A stretch of 60,000 bases of DNA. Origin: Cryptomeria japonica. Taxonomy: Eukaryota > Streptophyta > Pinopsida > Cupressales > Cupressaceae. The notes under the pieces were generated by a model that had not been told where the DNA came from, searched no databases, and was given only the letters and a program-made list of their open reading frames with translations. Of this stretch, positions 1 through 12,245 are shown one piece after another. The DNA is taken from NCBI RefSeq assembly GCF_030272615.1, contig NC_081411.1:155894971-155954970 (forward strand), written 5' to 3'. The translations under genes were made by a program, and so were the position numbers. Within the stretch, counting starts at the first letter, position 1. Each line of letters starts with the position of its first letter.

Positions 1-606
1 TTTCTCTAATCTAATTGGCTTGGAAAATTTACATGTTATTAGTTTAGAACTATGAATTAACTATAATATTATAAGAATCCAAATGTTTATCTATATGACA
101 TTAAAATTATTTTTTAAATTAGGTTAGGTTTATTCTCATGTAATTTAATATTATTTCATTTATAAGTGGAATAGAATTAGAGATTATTATAAGTTTCAAT
201 TATAATTCAAATAGATTGATTATTTCCATTTTTAGATTATATAAATCAAATTAGTTAATTCAAACAACCAAATATAATTACATAAAGTTAAAATCTTATA
301 TACTTATTACATTAATAAACTACTATTGTGACACTTGTTTACTTTGATTTAATGGATTTCGTCCAAATAAATGAAATATAAGTGAATTTGGCTCCTTGTC
401 AGTTTCATCCAAAGATACATAAATTTGAGGACTAAAATTATAATACAAATAGATTTATCATATTGTAACGAAAAATCTTTACTAGTCATATTTTTTATTG
501 ATTGAAACATTCAATTGTTGATCTTTAACTTACTCTTAAAGTTGTTAGATTATTCCAATATTAATATAATTTCACTCTCTTTGGGGTTTCATTTCTAACT
601 TTGTAG
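1..606 (+). other. Intron of the FAD monooxygenase gene (5' part outside window)
   Basis: AT-rich stretch with stops in all frames and no recognisable exon. It ends in a pyrimidine-containing tract and TTTGTAG immediately before the first supported exon, so it is best read as an intron whose 5' splice site lies before the window. It is at least 606 bases long. No repeat family is recognised in it. Confidence 0.6.
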
Positions 607-1356
607 ATGCAAATATCTCTGGTGATGCTGAAAAGATTCGACATGCAACCTTAGACATGATCCATGATTTTCCAAAGCCCTTTGCAGAATTGGTAAAAGC
701 AAGTCCAGCAGAATCCATTAGTTATGCAGATATGAAGGTGAGGTTGGTGTGGCCATGGATGAAGCTCCTACCTGGTAAAGCAAATGGAAGTGTGACACTT
801 GTAGGAGATGCACTCCATCCAATGACCCCTGATCTTGGTCAAGGTAAAATTACTTTGAAGTTATCCTTTACCATATGGTTTGTAGGTTTTTCTTAAGGTC
901 TATTAAATTTTTAGAGTAGAATCCTTATAGTATTATTAATTTGACAATAATAGTTTTGCATTTTTATTGCTATTATTTAAGAATAAGTGCATTGGATTAC
1001 GATTTTAATTCTGTGTGCAATTGGGTTCATTTATTATAGGCGCATGTTCTACTTTGGAGGATGCAATAGTGCTTGGAAGGTGCCTTGGAGAAACTATGAA
1101 AAGCATAAACATAGTACAATGGGGAGAGGAAGAAGAGAAAAAGATAGAATGGTGTTTCAACAAATACTTGCAAGAGAGGAGATGGAGAGTGTTTACCCTT
1201 GTCAATGCAGCATTAATCATAGGAATTGTGAATGAAGGATCCTCTAAACTCATTCGTTTTGCCCGTGATAAGATTTTATTTCCCTTGTTCTCCGTGTCAT
1301 ATTTAAGGCATTTTGCAGACTTTGACTGTGGAAATCTGAAAGCCAAATACTCCTGA
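607..1356 (+). CDS. FAD-dependent monooxygenase, last two exons (partial gene)
   Basis: C-terminal part of a class A flavin monooxygenase of the plant MO1/CTF2 type, which use FAD and NAD(P)H to hydroxylate small substrates; the substrate cannot be told from sequence. Exon 607-843 encodes the FAD-contacting motif [15 protein letters not shown] GT-AG intron follows (844-1039) and splits the last Gly codon. Exon 1040-1356 continues as [18 protein letters not shown], the usual continuation of the family, and ends in a TGA at 1354 after a DFDCGNL tail. I did not use the ATG at 657 as a start, because the frame is open upstream to the splice acceptor and the conserved region runs through it. The Rossmann GxGxxG part must lie upstream of the window. 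Both exons are free of stops, so the gene could be functional. It is the only host gene I can support. Confidence 0.82.
844..1039 (+). other. GT-AG intron of the FAD monooxygenase gene
   Basis: 196-base AT-rich intron. The donor is CAAG|GTAAAA and the acceptor TTATTATAG|GC. Removing it restores an unbroken [21 protein letters not shown] motif, which fixes both splice sites. Confidence 0.8.
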
Positions 1357-3620
1357 GAGTGAATACAAACATTTGCATTCAAAAAAGAAAGTTGTAAAGA
1401 ATAGTAAGACAGTAAATGGGTTAAGGAAACCAACTCAATGTTATCAGAATCCTTACCAATTATTTGCCTATCTCCTTATGAAATAATCTAAATTATTTTA
1501 TTTCTTGTTTTTAAGATTCAAGATAATATATTCTCACATATTAAAATTGGCAAAGCCTATTTGATATTTTCCAATAGATTTTAAATTTATTTGAGTCCAT
1601 CCATGTGTGAACATATTTTTATGAAATTATTATATAAGGCGAAAGACAATGCATATTCACATATCAAGGAAGCCTCTGCCCTCTCTAGAATCCAGTCTCT
1701 ACGACTTTTTGGTGAGCAATTGGAAGAACTAATCTAAAGAATCATACTATATATAGTAGTGCATTCAACCAAAATACTAAATACTTAACATTAAACATTA
1801 CTAAGCTTATCATACTATCAGCCACAGTGGCAAAGAATGGTAATCTTCGACTTCACTACTAGGGTTTTTTCCGTTACACAAGGTATATATCCTATTATAT
1901 GGTACAAACTAAACCTCAAGTAATATGTCAACATAGAGATAAGTACTAAATATAGAATATGTCTTATTCATGCGTTTATAAAAGAAACCCATCAACTATT
2001 AAACCTATATTCAATGTCGAGAGGACAAAACAAATCTGGAATAACATTTCATACTAGATAAACCAGTAAGTTTAATCGAGACATAGAGTTATTATGGGTT
2101 TTGAAGCATATTGTTAAAAAATACCACTTGAGGAAAAGGAAATTCCTTAATGCAGAGAACAAGAATAACTCAAATGAGTACTTTCTAACATGAGTTCTCA
2201 GAATTCACAAATATAGAAATATTTAAACTTAAAATAAAATAGTCAAATTTTCGTATAAATATGTCACAGAAGCTCTCAAGTTCATTCTCTTTGGAGCAGA
2301 ATGTTGATAGTGTAACTTACATACCACTAAATTGAGAAAAAAAAGAGTTTCACCACTTTTTTCTCTAAGTCGATCCTTCCTCTTTCTTTTTTCCTCTTTC
2401 TCTTCTTCTTTATTTTTTCTGAGCTCCCTATTATACTTCCTAGCTTTCGTACATGATTTCCATACCATTCACTCCCATAGACATGAAAAATGACCTCAAT
2501 AACTTAACTTAACGTGAAGTAATTATGTTCTAATGCCATTCTTGTCTCCACTATGTGGACTTAAGCTCTCAGATCATTGCATGGATCTTAACATAGTATC
2601 TATATATAGATTTATGATCTTCCATATATATTGTAAGCAACAGGGTCAGTTAAATGACCTAGAGCATAACTGAAGAAAATGCAAACTCTCCCTTCTATAA
2701 ACTCTTGAGGTGGCACACTAGGCTCAAACAAACCCATCCCTAGGGTAAACAAGCCCATCCCTAGGGTAGCCAATGTAGAGGGAATTGATCTTAAGACCTA
2801 CAAAGGATGAACCAAAAGCTCTTAACTAATTATACTCATCCTTTGAACTATAAATATACAACAATAATATATATAAAAATAATGCATGATATGTGTATGT
2901 CAAATTATTAGACACCATACCCTTTCAATTTGAACAAATTCATATTTAGGATATAAACACATCAATCATCAAATCAAGAAAAAGAGTAAATCATGAAGAA
3001 TGCTAATAATTTAACTTTACTAAAAACTTTGTCAAACACAATATACAATCAACTCTAAGCAATATTCAAATCCAAAACAATCATCATGTAGATAGCAGGT
3101 GTGTTCTCAATTCTGATGATGGCTTTGGTATTTATTTATTTGAAGGGTAAAATATTATCTTGCTTCCTCCTCATCAAACTAGTGGAGTACTTAGTTTGAT
3201 AGAAAGTTATACATCCACATAAATCTTTTAAAATATAAACATGGTATTCCTTTCCATTTCTATGACATAAGTTTGCATAAAATCATCAATCCATTATATA
3301 TTTAACTGACATGAAAGTTAAACTAAAAAAAATCCTAATTGATCCTAATTAATGTTTTCAAGCATAGAACTAAAATAAACAACAAAATAACATAGCCTAG
3401 AGAGATAGGGAAAAGTGGGATGTATCATCTTCCCCTGCTTCAAAATCTTGATTCCAAATGATTAATTTCAGACAACATAAAAGTAACATAAATATTCGTA
3501 TTTTTTTATTGCTATGAAAAATGTCTAATTATCAAACAAATTTGCAAAATTCTACATAATTTTATTATAATCCTCCTAGGTGGCACTTGCCTATACATAT
3601 TTGTCCCATTATACCTTGCA
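1357..3620. other. Intergenic region, no gene seen
   Basis: AT-rich DNA downstream of the monooxygenase. I see no coding region with recognisable similarity. The only open frames are short and low in complexity, for example a Lys/Glu-rich one at 2229-2468 on the minus strand that comes from a polypyrimidine tract. A 2 x 21-base tandem repeat lies at 2726-2767. Confidence 0.6.
2726..2767. repeat. 21-bp tandem repeat, two copies
   Basis: Two adjacent 21-base units share the core CCCATCCCTAGGGT and differ at one base (AAACAAAC versus AAACAAGC at the start). No function is apparent. Confidence 0.8.
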
Positions 3621-4485
3621 TTAAGTAGCATCTTTCTTATTTAGGTGGAGCTTGTGAACCTTGATCACTCTAAGATGCTTGATTGTGACCTCTCTTGAAA
3701 CAACATTCCAATAAAGAATGTGATCAAAACAAGTAAAATATCCTCTTAAATAAGACACATGGAATATATTATGCATATGAGATAGAGCTAGTGGTAGAGC
3801 TACTATGTAGGCAATTAGATTAAAAACTTCTAAAACCTTCAGAGGACCCATGTATCTTGGTGCTAACTTTGCAACCTTGCTAAAAAAATGGGATTTTTGT
3901 GGCTCCACTCTTAACATAAATTTATCTCCTACAAAGAAAATTCACATTGTACACTTGAGACCAATATATCTTTTATCATGTCATTTATTTTAGCTAATTG
4001 ATCTTTCTAATTATATTAATCTGCTATCCTATTTTGATAGATTTTTATCCTTAGGCTAATCCTATCTTCTAGCTAATTTTGTAATCATATTAATCTACTC
4101 TTCTATTTTGATAGATTTTTTACCAAAGGCATGAGAATAATTATTGTATGAAAACTCGACTAGTGTTAGGTACTCCTCCCACTTATAATGTAGATCCCTA
4201 CAATACATTGATAATAAATTCTCTAGCACTTGATTGAATCTTTTAATTTTATTATCTACCTTTGGGTTATAATTTTATCTTATATTCAATCTAGTTCCCA
4301 TTACTAAAAAGAGGATTACAAAAACCTCGAAGTCTTCTACATATCCCTATTAGAGATTATTTTATGATAACTCTATGTAATCTAAAGATTCCCTACATAA
4401 ATTTTCTTGCAATTATAAGTTTCCCATCAATAAGGTTTTTCTAGTATGAAAAGGTCCAACTTAGCGAGTTTATCAACTACCACAA
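3621..4485 (-). pseudogene. Ty3/gypsy integrase remnant
   Basis: Minus-strand remnant of a gypsy polyprotein. From 4485 down it gives an integrase-core-like VVVDKLAKL, then VDNKIKRFNQVLENLL and KWEEYLTLVEFSYNN (about 4140-4270), which is the conserved end of the catalytic core. An open stretch at 3621-3917 follows with KLAPRYMGPLKVLEV and HNIFHVSYLRGY, the C-terminal integrase domain. Stops and frameshifts separate the pieces and no RT, gag or LTR remains attached. At 4477-4490 it abuts copia integrase sequence on the same strand, so the rest of the element was lost or replaced. Confidence 0.8.
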
Positions 4486-6599
4486 ATCCATAGGAGTATG
4501 ACCAAACCATAATTCATAAGGAGTCTTAGCAGCATCACCGTTGATATGCACTAGGTTAAAAGTGTAAATAGTAGTACTCACAACTTCTCTCCAATAGACA
4601 TGCAGAACATTTCCTTCAATCATCATTGTCCTAATAGATTCTTGAGTGGTTCTATTCTTCCTTTCCACAACTCTATTCTGGTGAGGGGTTATCAGAGTGG
4701 ATAACTTTCTCTTTGTCCCATGCTCTTTAAAGAATGTATTGAACTCACTAGACATGAATTCACCAACTTTGTCAGATCTCAGACAGTTCAACTTCAATCA
4801 TGTCTCTATCTCAACCATTGCTTTCAAATTATTGAATTTCTCTAAAGCTTCAAACTTCTCCCTTAAGAAAGTAACCCACATCATCCTAGAATAATCATCA
4901 TTCAACAACATGAAATATCTAACTCTTTTCAAATTTCTGACTCTAGAGGGACCACACACATTAGTATGCACAAGATCCAACAAACCTTTGCAAAAATGCT
5001 TTTTAATTTTGAAGAAACTCTATTTTTCTTTCCCAATTGACATTCTTTTTATATAGAGTTAGCAAGCTTCATCAATTTAGGAAGATCTCTTATTGCCTAA
5101 GTAGAAGTTATCCTAATCATGCTATCAAAATTTACATGACACATCCTTCTATGCCACAATTTGAGTAATCAAGTATCTTTTGCCAGTAGGATTCAAGTGA
5201 AAGATATTACCTTTTGGACCTTTGTACCTAATGCAACTCATTTCCGGATCTACTCAAGATTCTACACTTCCCATTCTTGAATTAAAGATCATATCCCTTG
5301 TCAACCATCTGTCCAACACTCAAAATATTATGCTTTAGGACTTCTACATACAAGAAATAATCAGTATTGTGTTTACCATCAAGAGAAATGGAACCTCTAC
5401 CATGAATTATACCAACTTTGTCATCACCAAACCTAAAAACACGAACATCATACTTTTCCAAGATCACAAACTTTTTTCTTATGACCTGTCATATGATGAG
5501 ACCATCCATTGTCAATCACCCATTCATCCTTCTCTTCAACTTGTGTAGCCAAAGCTCTTTCCTCATGAATGCATCTAGCATAATTAGTAGGTTTTGGATC
5601 ATCTTCCTTGATAGCAATGAACAACCACTTATTATCACTTGAATTTGATTTATCATATTCATCATCTGTCACAACTTCATTAGTAGCATAATAACATCTC
5701 TTCTAAAATTTAGGCTTATAGGTTTTCTTAGGAACTCTTTCTAGACACCTTGAAGAAAAATGTCCATCTTATTGCATGAAAAAAATTTGAGGGGGAACTT
5801 GCCTTCATACTTATAAGCTCCCTTAGGAAATTTTCTAGCAATCAACACTTTGAGCTCCTCAATCTCTCGCTCTTCTTCTTCAATTTCCTTCATCTCTTTC
5901 TCATATCTAGATATCCTATTTGAAGAACTTTCACTTGGATCAAATATTTGCTTGTCCTTTCTAGATTCAATGGCATTGAATGCAAATTCTACCTTAGGAA
6001 GAGAATCACCAAATTTAGTCAATTCAAAGGTTGATATCTTACCAATCAACATGTCTTTGGTCACAACACTCATGGTCTAGATTTCCTCAATAGAAAAACT
6101 TTATCTTTGTAGGATGTAGGTAAGGATCTCAGCACTTTAGCAACAATATCTGATTCTTCCAACTTTCCACTAGCACATCTGATATTGCACATAAGTTCAT
6201 TCACCTTCTGTATAGAGGAAGTAATGTTCTCATCTTTTCCCATCCTTAACATCTCATACTTTCCTTTCAGGATTTTGAATTAGCAATCTTCACATAGTTG
6301 TCTCCTTCATATAGGGTTTCCAATTTCTTGTAGATCTCATGAGCAGTCTACAATTCTATTACATTTATCATTTTAGAATCAGTTAGAGCACTCAATAATT
6401 ATTTCTTAACCCTGATATTGTATTTGGCTTCCTTAGTCTCATCCAGAGTTGAAGAACCTTTTGCAGGAACAATATATATATTTTTTGTATCTCTCAAGTA
6501 ATTTCCACCAATGCATCTCAAGTGACACTTGATCCGGTTCTTCCAAAGAGAATAATTTTTTCCATCAAATCTTAGACTCTCCTTCTTGTCAGTCGCCAT
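4486..6599 (-). pseudogene. copia-1 gag-protease-integrase, decayed and lacking RT/RNase H
   Basis: Ty1/copia polyprotein read right to left. The gag start at 6599 (MATDKKESLRFDGKNYSLWK) is followed by gag pieces at 6070-6252 and 5741-6073. The zinc knuckle is degraded: only KFFSCNKM is left of the CCHC. The protease region at 5448-5672 has WVIDNGWSHHMTG, where the catalytic D-S-G has become D-N-G. A FGDDKVGIIHGRGSISLDG segment (5282-5467) comes next, then integrase core at 4798-4983 and 4477-4797 (LRSDKVGEF, TPHQNRVVERKNRT). Coding stops at the junction with gypsy sequence, so RT and RNase H are absent. Several frameshifts and stops make it non-functional. It is closely related to copia-2 in this window. 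Confidence 0.88.
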
Positions 6600-6640
6600 C
6601 TCGGATTACCTCAAGTTGTTAAAGTTCTGTAAAGGAACTA

Positions 6641-6653
6641 GCTCTGATACCAA
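6641..6653 (-). other. copia-1 primer binding site
   Basis: The minus strand reads TTGGTATCAGAGC, complementary to the 3' end of initiator methionine tRNA, the usual plant copia primer. It lies between the gag start and the LTR edge at 6655, so it fixes orientation and the LTR boundary. Confidence 0.85.
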
Positions 6654-6654
6654 T

Positions 6655-8150
6655 TGATGAAAATGGGGCACAAAACTAAGAGGGGGGGAGGGGGGTGAAT
6701 CAATTTTCACCAAATTTTACAACAACTTACAATAATCTCAGATTTGATAATTAGCAGTGAAAGCATAAATCAACAATACAACATGAACACACATAGTACC
6801 AATATTTTGACATGGAAAACCCAGTCAAGGGAAAAATCATAGTGGGAACCTACTCACGATATGATGATACCTTGTTAAAAGTACGTGAAATATTACAATG
6901 GGGAATGCACATGCATTCAAGCACACTACCTAGAGGTCACTGCTAAAAAATAACAAAGGGCTACAACACTGGGAAGGCTCACTGCCTTACAAATAGATTT
7001 AGACCACTTTCAAAAAATTGTGAACTGAGAAATAACATCCTCTATGCCTGGTTATAGTTCCGGTTAAGCACATACCATCTCTCACACTTCTTCACACTTT
7101 TTCTCTACTACCAAAAGATTAATAGTTTATTCACACATCACACACATCTGCAACATACCCAATAACAAAGATATTACATTAATTTATACATGGCATCAAA
7201 CTTGGACCAATATCATTAAGGTTGCCTCAACACATATCACCTAAATACAAAATATAACCATACATGCTACAACATCATATTTGGACCAAAAATATGTTAG
7301 CTAAGACATAGCATGGACCTAAATCACCACCTTGAATAAGAAACACCTCCAATAATTATGCATCAAACATCCGCAACACACTACAATCACCATGTCAGCC
7401 AAGAAAATGAATAATACCATTGGACTAAAAAAACATCAATAACATGCTCACAGATCAATGTAGACCACTAACATGAATAAAATATGATCTAGAAATATCC
7501 ACAAGCATCTTGAACTACTGCAACATCCACACCAACTTAATATTACTAGAATTACATCATCATAATACCAAACTTCAAGAACATTAATTGAACTGACTGT
7601 CAACTTGGAAAAGTCACTTATGGAAACCAAGATATTACCTTATGAAAAGTCCCAAACATAATCCCAAATCTGCAAACCAAGATATTACAATGCAGAACAA
7701 TATAGAGCAAAATACTGAACATTGACAACACTGAACAACAAGAAAAATGGTCACAACACAAATATTCATAACTCACTCAAATCTTCATATGAACCTTTGA
7801 AACTTGCATATAATAAACTAGAGATAATTGTATATAAACCCTTTAATCCACAAACACTAATCATCAATATACAACATGAAACAACTAGCTGAAATTCACT
7901 GCAACACTCCACTAGATAGAGGGAATATGTTGATAGAAATTACAACACATCTCTCATATATCATTAAGGCACATGTTTGCAACAATCACCCAAACATCCA
8001 ATAGTATCAATCATCCTCATGAATCATCAAATAACATATGTTCACATAAGTGTCTAGCCTCAATGATATCATCAATGGTAAAGATAGAGTCATAAATAAT
8101 TATCAAAGCATCAACCACATGTCTGAATAAGTCTTATCGATGCATAAATA
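6655..8150 (-). repeat. copia-1 5' LTR (far end uncertain)
   Basis: Starts at TGATGAAAATG, two bases from the primer binding site. It shares with the copia-2 LTR a G-rich tract followed by GTGAATCA, and a GGAAAACCC...GGGAAAA block near 6810-6835. The remainder is AT-rich, non-coding and rich in AACA/CATCA words. I cannot place the outer edge: gypsy-2 sequence begins by 8174, and no matching 3' LTR is present. By comparison with the 1,074-base copia-2 LTR the true end could be well short of 8150. Confidence 0.55.
6682..6695 (+). other. G-rich run in copia-1 LTR (G7AG6)
   Basis: Seven G, one A and six G on the plus strand, followed by TGAATCA. The same position in the copia-2 LTR has ten G. 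In the transcribed orientation this is a C-rich run close to the LTR 3' end. Confidence 0.8.
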
Positions 8151-8173
8151 AAAATGCAAATCTAGGAGGAACA

Positions 8174-11100
8174 CTACATCCTCTCCCCTTTTCCTAGGCT
8201 TACTCTTGAAAGCTTGAGAACAAATAAGGGTAAAGCTCTCTTATCCTCCCATGTCACTGAAGAATCATCACTCGGATCCATTAGACCCTTACCTGTTCCA
8301 TGTCTCGACCCTTGAGGGTTAGCCCTCAACATTGAAGAATGCACATGAGATCCAAAGAAATCTTCCCATCCTTGACCTGCAATGAAAGCCAATCTAAAAC
8401 ATGCGATATATCAGAATCTGATAAGGCCTCAAAATACACACATGAAACACATCATGTATGTGGGACAAGATAGTTGGCAATGGAAGGTGATATGCTACAG
8501 GACCAATCCCCTCCAAAATCTCATAAGGTCCTACAAATAGAGGTGCCAACTTAGAGCCTTTTCCATAATGGATATGACTCTTTCACAGACACACTCTCAA
8601 AAACATCTTGTCTCCTACCGAAAAATGCATGTCCACACAATGAGCATCTGCATAATTCTTCTATCTATCCTGTGTTGCTATCAAATTCTCTCTAATAGAC
8701 CTCACCTTTAGCTCCATGTCCTGCAAAATCTCTGAAACAAGAAGTACACTATCCTCCAAATGATCCCAACTCAAGGGTGTCCGACATGGTCTATTGTATA
8801 ATGCCTGAAATGGGGACATTCCAATCAAACAATGATACCCATTGTTATAGGAAAACTCTACCAAATGAATGTAATCCTCCCATTTGGTCTACTGATCCAT
8901 GACATACATCGTCAACATATCCTCCAACACTTGATTAACCCTCTCCGTCTAGCTATTTGTCTTGCAATGATATGTCGAACTGAAGTTCAGTTGCACTCCT
9001 AAATCATATTGAAGTGAACACTGGATCATGATATCATATGATCTATCGAGGAATACAATGCAACCTCACTATTTGCTCCATGAAAATACAATCCACTACC
9101 ATTGCTGTGTATGAAGATCTGATTGGAGAGAAGTGTGCTACCTCAATCAACCTATCAATGATTACCATGATAGCATCATGATGTCATAAAGACATAGGCA
9201 AACCAATGATAAAATCCATAGATATGATGTCCCATTTCCACTTTGGAACCATGTTTGACTGCAATAAACCTACTAGATACTGGTGCTCTACCTTCGTCCA
9301 CTAACACTCTAAGTAACATGACACATAATCTACTATATCTCTCCTCATGCCTTCCTAATCATATAATTGTCACAAATTTGCTTGCATCTTCTTAACACCT
9401 AGATGTTTCGAGTAAGGTGCACGATGGACCTCTGATAAGATCAATGCTCGAAGACCATCTGACTATGGAACATTTATGCATCCCAAATGTTGAAGAAGAC
9501 CGTTGGACTCCAAAGAGTAAATTACATATTTTCCATCCAAAGTTCTCCTTGATACCAACCATCTAAAGTAAGGACACTAAGTATCCCACTCCTCAAGTCT
9601 ACATTGCAATTCATCACTAAAACCTCATGCCTCACGTGACTCAAGGCATTTTCTACCACATTCTCCTTGCCCTAAATGTATCTACCTCAAAATCATACTC
9701 ACGTAAGAACTCCATCCAACCTCGCTGCCTAACATTTAAGTTCAGCTATGTGAAAATGTACTGCAAACTATGGTGATCATTGTATTGCTCGAACCGATGC
9801 CCAAAAAATAAATGTCTCCAATGAACCAAAGCATGTACCATTGCCACTAGCTCTAAATCATGAGTAGGATAATTTAACTTATAATATTTGATCTTACAAT
9901 GACTCGTATGCGATCACTCTACCATCTTGCATCAAAGATGCTCCAAGACCCTCTATGGATGCATCCATGTATACCAAAAAATCACACAAAGGATCCGCTA
10001 CTGCTAGAATAGGTGCACTAGTCTGATGCTCCTTCAAGATTCAAAAATTTATCTCACACTGATCAGAGCATACAAACTTCTTCCCTTAACTCTGAAGATA
10101 AGTGACAGGCTAAGCAATCCTCAATAAATCCTGAACAAATTTGAAATAATAACCTACAAGTCCCATAAAGCTACAAACCTCACCCACATTAGTGGGTGTT
10201 GGCCAATCCACTATAGCCTGAATCTTAGAGGGATCCACTGTGATACCCTCTCTTAATATGACATGACCAATATATCTCACCTTTGTATGGAAGAACTCAC
10301 ACTTTGCCATATTAGCATACAACTATTTATCTCAAAGACACTACAAAACCAGCCTCATGTGCTCCTCATGCTCCTCCACTGATCTCAAGAAAACCAATAT
10401 ATCATCCAAGAATACAAGCACAAACCTGTCGAGATACGTCTTGAAAACTCCATTCATCAAGCTCATAAAAACTGATAGAGCATTAGTAAGACCAAAAGGT
10501 AACATTGTGAACTCATAATGTCCATATCTAGTTGAAAATATTTTACAATGAATATTCGTCTCATGAATCCTAAAATGTACAATGGAATCAATTGCCACCT
10601 TGGACCCCATGGCCAACTCAACCTACCACCTATCACCTTGCTTTGCCACAACAAGCTCACATCGCTCTACTACTGAAGGAGAAATGAAAGAATCAGAAGC
10701 ACCCAAGTCAAATATTACTAAGCAAGAGATACCACCTATCTCACCTATAGTCTCCACAACTATAGCCTGGAGCTTGGCCTAATGGTTATCAACTATTGCA
10801 AATATATGATGGGATCTCTCTGCATCACCTATTGTAGGTTGTAAAGCTTTTGGCCTTTATCCTAAAATTTGTGAGGATCTTTGAGGATAATGGGATGCAA
10901 AGTGACCTTGTTGTCCACAAGTAAAGAAACTCCCTCTAAAATCCTTGAGTAGGTAGAGGTGCACTGGACTGCTGAGCACTAGCTCTACTCAACTACTAGA
11001 AACTCCATGTTGGCTAAGAGGGAACTAATCACCTATCATGATGCCTACCACAATCTCTATCCTACTAAGATCTTGTACCACACACAATGTTCTGACTCTA

Positions 11101-12071
11101 AAGGAACTTCTTTCAGAATGACCAAATACTTTGAAAAGAAGGATAACTCCTAGCAACACCTAAAGATTGTAGCTGCGTGCCTCTCTCAAATACTCCTATA
11201 ACTAGGGTACTAATTGTCTGCACACCTGGTGCACCTTCCATAGAAAAATTTAGGTTCTCATTGGCTATCTGCATATTCTCCATAGCTATCTCCAAAGTCT
11301 TAGGCTCGAGAAGTTGAACTCCTCTACTGACGCAGTCACTAAGTTCTCTAACAAAATGTTGAATCAACACAAGCTCATCATCTTCTATCCCAGTGTACTG
11401 CTTAAGTTCAAAGAACTTGTGATTACATTTCTCAACTATGATGTTCTACTTCCTTAAATAATGAAACTCGTTTTCCTTTCTCTACCTCCAATGATCTAAA
11501 AATAATCTGACACGAAACCGCTCAAGGAACAACTCGCAAGAATTTGTCACAATATCCAAACACAACTTCTGCTCCTCAGTATGCGACCGTGTTGAAGAAA
11601 AGTCATGAAGATGCATGATCACACACCTAGCCTTAGTGTTACTACTATATGGATGCATAGAAAAATAGATGCATATAAAAACACATGCCCAAGTCAAAAG
11701 CCAAGTCTCTGCCTCCATGCCACTACTAGAACCATCAAAAGTAGGGGGACATGGTCTCAAAATATATCTCATATGACTAGCTACAACTATATCCCATTCC
11801 ACAACATCTGCTCTCCTACAAGGCGAATATGATCGCTGTCTCTCCTGATGACTAGAATGGCGAGACTCCTCCTAGCAATTTTGCTCCCATTTTAGTCCTA
11901 AGCGACCAAGAAGATCTTGAAGCACATTAACCAACTGTGGAATCACATCACCACCATATTGATCCTACTGCACTGCTCCTCATTGCATGACACTTTAGAA
12001 ACCCTACAAAGAGCATTTCATCAAGTACCCATATGACCTCCATGACCACGACCTCTACCTCTATTATGCAT
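8174..12071 (-). pseudogene. gypsy-2 gag-pol, decayed, with protease-RT internal deletion
   Basis: Ty3/gypsy polyprotein on the minus strand in the usual order. Gag starts at 12071 with Gly/Arg-rich MHNRGRGRGHGGH; gag body is seen at 11482-11802 and 11113-11370. A partial zinc knuckle, TCGQQGHFASHYP, lies near 10900-10930 with its first Cys lost. The protease motif FDLGASDSF is near 10690-10720. RT follows at 10341-10616 with [16 protein letters not shown] and FLDD (about 10400-10411), then MAKCEFFHTKVRYIGH at 10110-10322. RNase H remains (about 9640-10080) and integrase (about 8660-9640) include ERVNQVLEDML and LVEFSYNNGYH. The C-terminal integrase part has KLAPLFVGPYEILE and HDVFHVCILRPY. 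The N-terminal RT and the end of the protease are missing. Many stops and frameshifts show that it is dead. Confidence 0.88.
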
Positions 12072-12229
12072 CTTGTCTAACCAAGACACAAAAGAAACTA
12101 TGAGCTAAAGCTAGGGAAACAAATGTAAGAAAATAACAAGCATGAATAAATTGCTGGGTTAGCCCATGCTAAGTGCTAACATGTGCGATGGGCTCATGTG
12201 AAACTAGAGTACACCTAGTGTATGAATAT

Positions 12230-12244
12230 GCGATCTGATACGAA
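12230..12244 (-). other. gypsy-2 primer binding site
   Basis: The minus strand reads TTCGTATCAGATCGC, a slightly mutated initiator-Met tRNA complement (TTGGTATCAGAGC). It lies directly inside TGTAATGCCCGCC, the presumed LTR edge, and about 160 bases ahead of gag. Confidence 0.6.
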
Positions 12245-12245
12245 A

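Noticed and set aside
1005-1433. 142-codon minus-strand ORF
   Set aside because: It is antisense to the second monooxygenase exon, which has the real family motifs.
2229-2468. Lys/Glu-rich minus-strand ORF
   Set aside because: It comes from a polypyrimidine tract, has no recognisable domain and no gene context.
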